Source of the DNA: Proteobacteria bacterium UBA3588 | GTDB lineage: Bacteria > Pseudomonadota > Gammaproteobacteria > Thiohalomonadales > Thiohalomonadaceae | Length of the DNA stretch: 7,213 bases | Assembly (NCBI GenBank): GCA_002376325.1 | Contig: DFMR01000117.1 | Span: forward strand, 1-7,213 | Direction of reading: 5' to 3' | Shown here: in pieces, positions 1 to 7,213 of the stretch | How the letters are laid out: every line of letters begins with the position of its first letter | How positions within the stretch are numbered: the first letter of the stretch is position 1 | The notes under the pieces: generated by a model | What the model was told of the DNA's origin: nothing | Seen by the model: only the letters and a program-made list of their open reading frames with translations | Database searches by the model: none | Program-made: the position numbers and the translations under genes

Positions 1-2
1 CC

Positions 3-11
3 ATTATATCA
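3..11 (-). promoter_or_regulatory. Extended -10 promoter element, probably for the gene after ftsH
   Basis: On the minus strand this reads TGATATAAT, a perfect extended -10 (TGN followed by TATAAT) with the hexamer at 8 to 3. It starts only about 8 nt beyond the T-rich tail of the ftsH terminator. No good -35 lies at 16-18 nt spacing, because that position falls inside the terminator stem; extended -10 promoters can work without one. The expected start site lies just outside the window. By synteny the gene served would be folP, but it is not visible, so its identity is inference. Confidence 0.5.
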
Positions 12-19
12 GGGGGTGC

Positions 20-50
20 AAAACAAAACGCCCCGCGAAGCGGGGCGTTT
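20..50 (-). terminator. Rho-independent terminator of ftsH
   Basis: A perfect 11-bp inverted repeat (26-36 and 40-50, 3-nt loop at 37-39) forms a very GC-rich hairpin. On the minus strand it is followed by a T-rich tract, TTTTGTTTT, at 28-20. The ftsH stop codon lies 16 nt upstream of the stem. On the plus strand the stem is followed by only three T, all within the stem, so the element is oriented to stop minus-strand transcription coming from rlmE-ftsH. It implies that the next gene is largely transcribed separately. Confidence 0.9.
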
Positions 51-66
51 GCGAGGAGCGTCACAC

Positions 67-1986
67 TCAGTGTTGTCCTGCCGGATCGCCGATCTTGCCG
101 TCGGCGGTCGACTCACTACCGGAAGCCGCGGCACCGCTCCCCGATTTCGGCTCATGGTCGGTCCAGTTGGCCGGCGGACGCGGCGGACGTCCGTCCATGA
201 TGTCGTTGATCTGATCGAGGTCGATGGTCTCGTATTTGACAAGCGCGTCGGCCATCGTGTGCAGTTTGTCCATGTTATCGGTCAGGATCTGGCGCGACCG
301 CTCATAGTTGCGGTCGATGAACAGGCGCACCTCTTCATCAATGATATGGGCGGTCTCGTCCGACACGTTCTTGTGCTGAGTCACCGAGCGACCGAGGAAT
401 ACCTCGCCCTCCTCTTCCGCATAGGTGAGCGGACCCAGCTTATCCGACAGGCCCCACTTGGTCACCATATTGCGTGCCAATTCGGTAGCGCGTTGGATGT
501 CGTTGGAGGCGCCTGTAGTCACCTTCTCGGGCCCGAAGATCAGCTCTTCCGCAATGCGACCGCCGAACAAGCTGGATATCTGGCTTTCGAGACGCTGCTT
601 GGAATAGCTGTAGCGATCCGTTAGTGGCAGGAAGAGCGTTACCCCCAGCGCCCGCCCGCGCGGGATGATCGATACCTTGTGCACCGGATCGTGGTCCGGC
701 ACCACGCGGCCGACGATGGCGTGACCCGCCTCGTGATAAGCGGTGAGCTTCTTCTCGTCCTCACTCATCACCATCGACTTGCGCTCGGCGCCCATCATGA
801 TCTTGTCCTTGGCACGCTCGAACTCCTCCATGCTCACGATGGCCTTGTTGCTGCGCGCCGCGAACAGCGCCGCCTCGTTCACCAGATTGGCCAAATCGGC
901 GCCGGAGAAACCGGGCGTGCCGCGGGCGATGATCGACGCGTTGACGTCGGTCCCCACCGGTACCTTGCGCATGTGCACTTTCAGGATCTGCTCGCGGCCG
1001 CGCACGTCCGGCAACGGCACCACCACTTGGCGGTCGAAGCGACCGGGACGCAGCAGCGCCGGGTCCAATACGTCGGGGCGGTTGGTGGCGGCGATGACGA
1101 TGACGCCTTCATTGCCCTCGAAACCATCCATCTCCACCAGCAGCTGGTTCAGTGTCTGCTCGCGCTCGTCATGGCCGCCACCGAGGCCGGCACCGCGATG
1201 ACGGCCGACCGCGTCGATTTCATCAATGAAGATGATGCATGGCGCATGTTTCTTGGCCTGCTCGAACATGTCGCGCACGCGCGACGCGCCGACGCCGACG
1301 AACATCTCGACGAAATCCGAACCGGAGATGGTAAAGAACGGCACCTTGGCCTCGCCGGCGATGGCCTTGGCCAGCAGGGTCTTGCCGGTACCGGGGGCGC
1401 CGACCATCAGTACCCCGCGCGGGATCTTGCCGCCCAGCTTGGTGAACTTGGAGGGATCACGCAGGAACTCGACCAGTTCCCCCACCTCATCCTTGGCCTC
1501 CTCCACGCCAGCCACGTCGGCAAAGGTCACCTTTACCTGATCCTCGCCCAGCAGCCGCGCCTTGCTCTTGCCGAACGACATGGCACCGCGCCCGCCAGCC
1601 CCGCCCCCCTGCATCTGGCGCATGAAAAATATCCAGACACCAATCAGCAGCAGGAACGGGAACCAGGAGATAAATATCTGGGTAAGCAGCCCCTGGCTTT
1701 CGGGCGGCTTGGCTAACACATCGACGTGATTGTTGATGAGATCGCCCATCAGGCCGGGATCATTGGGGCTATAGGTACTGAAGTTGGTACCGTCAGTCTT
1801 GAACCCGACGATCTGGTGCCCTTCGATCTGGATACTCTTGACATCACCGGCGCGTACGTCGGAAATGAACTGGGAATAGGGCATAGGCGGATTGCTCGGC
1901 CGCCGCTGGCCGAAATTATTGAACACCGTCATCAGAATGACGGCGATAACCACCCATAGAATGATGTTTTTTGCTATATCGTTCAA
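67..1986 (-). CDS. ftsH: ATP-dependent zinc metalloprotease FtsH
   Basis: This 639-residue inner-membrane AAA+ protease is close to the E. coli length. FtsH hexamers extract and degrade membrane and soluble substrates such as sigma-32, LpxC and unassembled membrane subunits. The order is: TM1 at about 7-23, a periplasmic domain to about 103, TM2 at about 104-124, then the cytosolic AAA+ module. That module has Walker A GAPGTGKT at 196-203, pore loop FVGVGA at 229-234, Walker B IIFIDE at 251-256, and the second region of homology with arginine fingers R313 and R316. The peptidase follows, with HEAGH at 418-422 and a likely third zinc ligand D496. The last 30 or so residues are a Ser/Gly/Ala-rich, presumably disordered tail. 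The start codon is TTG at 1986, supported by GAGAGG (1998-1993) 6 nt upstream and by alignment to the family N-terminus (AKNIILW). It lies 62 nt after rlmE, probably in one operon, and ends at a strong terminator. Confidence 0.98.
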   Translation of the reverse strand: MNDIAKNIILWVVIAVILMTVFNNFGQRRPSNPPMPYSQFISDVRAGDVKSIQIEGHQIVGFKTDGTNFSTYSPNDPGLMGDLINNHVDVLAKPPESQGLLTQIFISWFPFLLLIGVWIFFMRQMQGGGAGGRGAMSFGKSKARLLGEDQVKVTFADVAGVEEAKDEVGELVEFLRDPSKFTKLGGKIPRGVLMVGAPGTGKTLLAKAIAGEAKVPFFTISGSDFVEMFVGVGASRVRDMFEQAKKHAPCIIFIDEIDAVGRHRGAGLGGGHDEREQTLNQLLVEMDGFEGNEGVIVIAATNRPDVLDPALLRPGRFDRQVVVPLPDVRGREQILKVHMRKVPVGTDVNASIIARGTPGFSGADLANLVNEAALFAARSNKAIVSMEEFERAKDKIMMGAERKSMVMSEDEKKLTAYHEAGHAIVGRVVPDHDPVHKVSIIPRGRALGVTLFLPLTDRYSYSKQRLESQISSLFGGRIAEELIFGPEKVTTGASNDIQRATELARNMVTKWGLSDKLGPLTYAEEEGEVFLGRSVTQHKNVSDETAHIIDEEVRLFIDRNYERSRQILTDNMDKLHTMADALVKYETIDLDQINDIMDGRPPRPPANWTDHEPKSGSGAAASGSESTADGKIGDPAGQH

Positions 1987-1992
1987 AGCACG

Positions 1993-1998
1993 CCTCTC
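1993..1998 (-). promoter_or_regulatory. Ribosome binding site of ftsH
   Basis: GAGAGG on the minus strand lies 6 nt before the TTG codon at 1986-1984. No ATG or GTG occurs at the expected N-terminus. This site, together with the conserved membrane-anchor sequence just after it, decides for TTG as the start. Confidence 0.65.
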
Positions 1999-2048
1999 AA
2001 CACTGACCCCGGTACGCCAAAGGCACCATACGCTTTATGGGTACGTTA

Positions 2049-2669
2049 CTACAGAGAATGGTTCCTCGCCACCACATATACCTCACGCGAACGAGGCCGC
2101 GAGGCCGCCGGCTTGCGGATCGATACTTTGCTGAAGCTCTCGCGCATGGCCTGCATGAACGGGTCGAATCCGGGTCCTTGGAACGCCTTCACCACGAAAT
2201 CGCCTCCCGGTTTCAGCACCGTACGGCACAACTCCAGCGCCAATTCCACCAAATACATGGCGCGCGGCAGGTCGACCGAACTCATACCACTGATATTGGG
2301 CGCCATATCCGACATTACAAGATCGACCGGCCTTCCCTCCAGCAAGGCCAATAGGCGATCCAGCACCTCCTGCTCCCGGAAATCGCCATGCACGAATTCC
2401 ACCCCCGGCAGAGGATCCATCGGCAGGATATCCAATGCCACCACCCGCCCCTTGCCGCCGACGATGTCCGCGGCCACCTGCGACCACCCTCCGGGGGCCG
2501 AACCCAGATCGACCACGGTCATCCCCGACTTCAGCAGGCGATCCTTTTTATTGATCTCCAACAATTTGTATACGGCGCGGGAGCGGTATCCCTCTTGCTG
2601 GGCACGCTTCACGTACTCGTCGTCAAAATGCTCTTTCAGCCAACGGCTGCTGCTCTTGCTGCGCGCCAT
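2049..2669 (-). CDS. rlmE: 23S rRNA (uridine-2552 2'-O)-methyltransferase RlmE (FtsJ/RrmJ)
   Basis: RlmE transfers a methyl group from SAM to the 2'-OH of U2552 in the A loop of 23S rRNA, a late step in 50S maturation. Counting from the ATG at 2669 the protein has 206 residues, against 209 in E. coli. It shows the SAM-binding motif DLGSAPGGW at 54-62 and the complete K-D-K-E catalytic tetrad K35, D121 (SDMAPN), K161 and E196, spaced as in the E. coli enzyme. The conserved segments PRAMYLVELALELCR and SREVYVVA are also present. The reading frame could extend to a TTG at 2693. I prefer the ATG because AGGGGA (2681-2676) lies 6 nt upstream, and because the extra residues (MDDGRGRG) are not family-like. 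In E. coli this gene forms a heat-induced operon with ftsH, and the same order is seen here. The stop is TAG. Confidence 0.96.
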   Translation of the reverse strand: MARSKSSSRWLKEHFDDEYVKRAQQEGYRSRAVYKLLEINKKDRLLKSGMTVVDLGSAPGGWSQVAADIVGGKGRVVALDILPMDPLPGVEFVHGDFREQEVLDRLLALLEGRPVDLVMSDMAPNISGMSSVDLPRAMYLVELALELCRTVLKPGGDFVVKAFQGPGFDPFMQAMRESFSKVSIRKPAASRPRSREVYVVARNHSL

Positions 2670-2675
2670 ACCTCG

Positions 2676-2681
2676 TCCCCT
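2676..2681 (-). promoter_or_regulatory. Ribosome binding site of rlmE
   Basis: AGGGGA on the minus strand sits 6 nt before the ATG at 2669-2667. It favours this start over the in-frame TTG at 2693. Confidence 0.55.
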
Positions 2682-2723
2682 GCCGTCATCCAATCTGTGC
2701 CGCTACGATCCGCAAACGGCGCG

Positions 2724-2753
2724 CTGTCCTGCGCCCGGGTTCCGGAGTACACT
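2724..2753 (+). promoter_or_regulatory. Candidate sigma-70 promoter for yhbY
   Basis: A -10-like TACACT (2748-2753, 4 of 6 to consensus) lies about 41 nt before the yhbY ATG. A weak -35-like CTGTCC (2724-2729, 3 of 6) is 18 nt upstream. yhbY is the first and only plus-strand gene here, so it needs a promoter in this 125-bp gap, and this is the best match by eye. It is a prediction only. Confidence 0.35.
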
Positions 2754-2768
2754 AGCGCCCCTTTCACG
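2740..2768 (-). promoter_or_regulatory. Possible heat-shock (sigma-32) promoter for rlmE-ftsH
   Basis: On the minus strand CGTGAAA (2768-2762) matches the sigma-32 -35 consensus CTTGAAA at 6 of 7 positions. A poor -10 candidate, CTCCGGAA at 2747-2740, follows after 14 nt; the consensus is CCCCATNT. The E. coli rlmE-ftsH operon is sigma-32 dependent, which makes the position interesting. The weak -10 keeps this tentative, and transcription would leave a leader of about 65 nt. Confidence 0.2.
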
Positions 2769-2779
2769 CTGCCACACCC

Positions 2780-2786
2780 GGAGTGA
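2780..2786 (+). promoter_or_regulatory. Ribosome binding site of yhbY
   Basis: GGAGTGA lies 8 nt before the ATG at 2795. The frame also opens at a GTG at 2783, but that codon lies inside this site and would leave no Shine-Dalgarno sequence upstream of itself. The site therefore argues for the ATG start. Confidence 0.6.
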
Positions 2787-2794
2787 CCCTGACC

Positions 2795-3085
2795 ATGGCC
2801 CTGACTGAACCGCAGAAACGCCACTTGCGCAAACTCGCCCATGCCCTGAAACCGGTGATCATCGTGGGTGGAGGGGGTGTTACGGCAGGGCTGCTGCAGG
2901 AACTCGATTCGACGCTGGAACACCATGAGTTGCTGAAGGTGCGCGTCAATGCCATCGATCGCGACGCGCGCCGGGCGCTGATCGAACAGTTGTGTTCCGC
3001 CAGCCGCAGCGAAGCGGTACAGCTCATCGGCCACATCGCCGTGCTCTACCGGCGGGCCGACAAGCCGCGTCTCCAGCTAGCGTAA
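2795..3085 (+). CDS. yhbY: Ribosome assembly RNA-binding protein YhbY (CRM domain)
   Basis: This 96-residue single CRS1-YhbY (CRM) domain protein is about the E. coli length. YhbY binds pre-50S particles and is implicated in late large-subunit assembly. Visible family signatures are the N-terminal helix (EPQKRHLRKLAHALKPV), the GxxG RNA-binding loop as GGGG at 25-28, the segment LEHHELLKVRV at 41-51, and the C-terminal IGHIAVLYRR. The ATG at 2795 is preferred over an in-frame GTG at 2783, on the position of the ribosome binding site and on family length. It is the only gene on this strand and is divergent from rlmE, another 23S rRNA/50S maturation gene. It converges on the DUF4149 gene, and their ends overlap by 9 bp. 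Confidence 0.95.
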   Translation: MALTEPQKRHLRKLAHALKPVIIVGGGGVTAGLLQELDSTLEHHELLKVRVNAIDRDARRALIEQLCSASRSEAVQLIGHIAVLYRRADKPRLQLA

Positions 3086-3514
3086 CCTGAAACCGGCGGC
3101 CAGCAACAGGCCGCCAACGCTGTTGAAGAGATAGAGGATCGCCGCGATTCCATGCAAACGGGCAAACGCCGCTTCCTGCGGCGTGCCGGCGGCCAAACCG
3201 TTGGCCTTCAGCGCCACCATCAGCGGTTGCAGCCAGAACTGTCCGATCCCCACCAGCAGCACCATCCCCAGCAACAGCCAGGCGCGCGGACTGCGCAGCA
3301 GCGCGCGTCCGCGGCGACTCCACTCTCCCAGCAGCAGTAGTCCACCGCACAGCAGCCCGATATAGCTCACCGCCGTAAACATCTTGCCTGCCAGCATCCC
3401 GGCCAGCATTCGATCCTGCAACGTGGCAAATAAAGTCGGCACCGCCAGATAGCCGATCGCCCACAAGGCACCGACCCAGAGGGTAATGAGAATGCGTTCG
3501 CCGATCAGATACAT
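3077..3514 (-). CDS. DUF4149 family four-helix membrane protein, function unknown
   Basis: This is a 145-residue, strongly hydrophobic protein. Four likely transmembrane helices lie at about 7-28, 45-63, 78-99 and 119-141, with a positively charged loop at 66-77 (RRGRALLRSPR). The pattern fits the DUF4149 family: VPTLFATL after TM1, AGMLAGKMF before TM2, QFWLQPLMVALK at the end of TM3, and FARLHGIAAILYLFNSVGGL in TM4. I assign the family from memory of these motifs, not from a search. No biochemical role is known to me. The ATG at 3514 is the first possible start in the frame, because a stop lies upstream before any other start codon. Its Shine-Dalgarno sequence is poor, with only a distant GGAA. 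It is 69 bp downstream of greA and may be cotranscribed. The stop (TAG) lies inside the end of yhbY on the other strand. Confidence 0.85.
   Translation of the reverse strand: MYLIGERILITLWVGALWAIGYLAVPTLFATLQDRMLAGMLAGKMFTAVSYIGLLCGGLLLLGEWSRRGRALLRSPRAWLLLGMVLLVGIGQFWLQPLMVALKANGLAAGTPQEAAFARLHGIAAILYLFNSVGGLLLAAGFRLR
3095..3115. repeat. Inverted repeat just past the yhbY stop (possible hairpin)
   Basis: A perfect 7-bp GC-only stem (3095-3101 with 3109-3115) with a 7-nt loop begins 9 nt after the yhbY stop, inside the 3' end of the DUF4149 gene. No T-run follows on the plus strand, so it does not look like a classical terminator. It could still stabilise the yhbY 3' end or pause polymerase at this convergent junction. 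It may also be an accident of GC-rich codons. Confidence 0.3.
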
Positions 3515-3583
3515 AGGGTGGAATTCCGGATTTCGAGTTGCGGATTCCGGCGTGCGAAACCCGGACCCCGGGTCCCGCTACCG
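3515..3583. repeat. greA-DUF4149 spacer with short degenerate repeats
   Basis: The spacer has ATTCCGG twice (3523-3529 and 3544-3550). It also has a degenerate 14-nt tandem pair (3527-3540 and 3541-3554, both starting CGGATT, 10 of 14 identical), plus the palindrome GGAATTCC at 3520-3527. No coding frame of interest or clear promoter is visible. It contrasts with the tight packing of the neighbouring genes. Confidence 0.4.
3559..3573 (-). terminator. Weak hairpin after greA, possible attenuator
   Basis: ACCCGG (3559-3564) pairs with CCGGGT (3568-3573) around a 3-nt loop, about 10 nt past the greA stop on the minus strand. Only a short TTT run follows. Termination would therefore be partial at best, and some readthrough into the DUF4149 gene is likely. 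The call is tentative. Confidence 0.25.
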
Positions 3584-4056
3584 TCATTCATAGCGGACTT
3601 CGACGATCTCGTATTCGCGGACGCCGCCCGGTGCCTGGACCTGGGCGATATCGCCCTCCTCCTTGCCGATCAGGGCGCGCGCCACCGGCGAGGTCACGGA
3701 GATACGCTGCTCCTTGATATCGGCCTCGTCCTCGCCGACGATCTGGTAGGTCACCTCGTCCTCGGTATCCATGTCCAGCAGCGCAACGGTGGCGCCGAAC
3801 ACCACCTTGCCGCCGGCATTGAGCGCAGTCGGATTGATGATCTGGGCATTGGACAGCTTGCCCTCGATCTCCTGGATGCGCCCCTCGATGAAGCCCTGTT
3901 GTTCACGCGCCGCATGATACTCGGCATTCTCCTTCAGATCGCCATGGGCACGGGCCTCGGCGATCGCCGCGATCACGCGCGGGCGCGCCACGCCCTTCAG
4001 CTCGGTCAGTTCCTGGCGCAGGCTCTCGGCACCGCGCGCGGTCATCGGGGTCTTGC

Positions 4057-4060
<4 letters not shown>
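3584..4060 (-). CDS. greA: Transcription elongation factor GreA
   Basis: GreA enters the secondary channel of backtracked RNA polymerase and stimulates cleavage of the nascent RNA 3' end, restoring elongation. At 158 residues it equals E. coli GreA. Residues 1 to about 75 form the N-terminal coiled coil. The tip carries the conserved acidic pair D41 and E44 within GDLKENAEYHAAREQQG, which coordinates catalytic magnesium in the polymerase active site. The FKBP-like C-terminal domain follows, with FGATVALLD, SPVARALIGKEEGD and TPGG-like APGGVREYEI motifs. The ATG overlaps the carB stop in an ATGA junction. GGAG (4072-4069) lies 8 nt upstream, inside the end of carB, so translation is probably coupled to carB and the two genes share a transcript. 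The stop is TGA. Confidence 0.98.

Positions 4061-7213
<3,153 letters not shown>

Noticed and set aside
679..1716. A 345-codon open frame on the plus strand opposite ftsH
   Set aside because: It is antisense to the conserved AAA+ and peptidase domains of FtsH, has low-complexity His/Arg/Leu-rich composition and no family signature. It is a shadow of codon bias.
1987..2048. A sigma-32 -10-like word (ACCCATAA on the minus strand) in the rlmE-ftsH gap
   Set aside because: No CTTGAAA-like -35 lies at suitable spacing upstream. The 62-nt gap is compatible with simple cotranscription.
2691..2693. TTG as the rlmE start
   Set aside because: The added residues are not family-like, and the ATG at 2669 has a properly spaced AGGGGA.
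2783..2785. GTG as the yhbY start
   Set aside because: It falls within the ribosome binding site of the ATG at 2795 and lacks one of its own.

Overview
This is an ordinary, densely packed piece of a GC-rich proteobacterial chromosome, roughly 60% GC by eye. It holds six core housekeeping genes and no sign of mobile DNA, CRISPR, prophage or RNA genes. The gene set and order (carB, greA, a DUF4149 membrane protein, yhbY, rlmE, ftsH, presumably followed by folP beyond the window) match the conserved gammaproteobacterial locus known from Pseudomonas and relatives. The proteins resemble their E. coli and Pseudomonas counterparts closely. I infer a gammaproteobacterium, perhaps from a GC-rich lineage such as the Chromatiales, but the sequence alone does not fix the genus.

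Layout from low to high coordinate. Positions 1-50 hold a strong intrinsic terminator for ftsH and, right after it on the minus strand, a consensus extended -10 promoter that presumably serves the next gene outside the window. ftsH (67-1986) and rlmE (2049-2669) lie on the minus strand in the rlmE-ftsH order familiar from the heat-shock operon of E. coli. A 125-bp divergent intergenic region separates rlmE from yhbY (2795-3085), the only plus-strand gene. yhbY runs into the minus-strand DUF4149 gene (3077-3514) with a 9-bp tail-to-tail overlap. A 69-bp repeat-rich spacer separates that gene from greA (3584-4060). greA overlaps carB by an ATGA junction. carB runs off the right edge and lacks only about its first 22 codons.

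The genes fall into two minus-strand transcription groups. carB-greA-(DUF4149) couples carbamoyl phosphate synthesis, for pyrimidines and arginine, to a transcript-cleavage factor. rlmE-ftsH pairs a 23S rRNA methyltransferase with the membrane AAA+ protease. yhbY, a 50S assembly factor, sits between them on the opposite strand. Common themes are RNA polymerase and ribosome function and proteostasis.

I found no previously undescribed system. The points most worth a second look are the uncharacterised DUF4149 membrane protein, the compact terminator/promoter junction after ftsH, the divergent yhbY/rlmE control region with a possible heat-shock -35 element, and the odd spacer downstream of greA.
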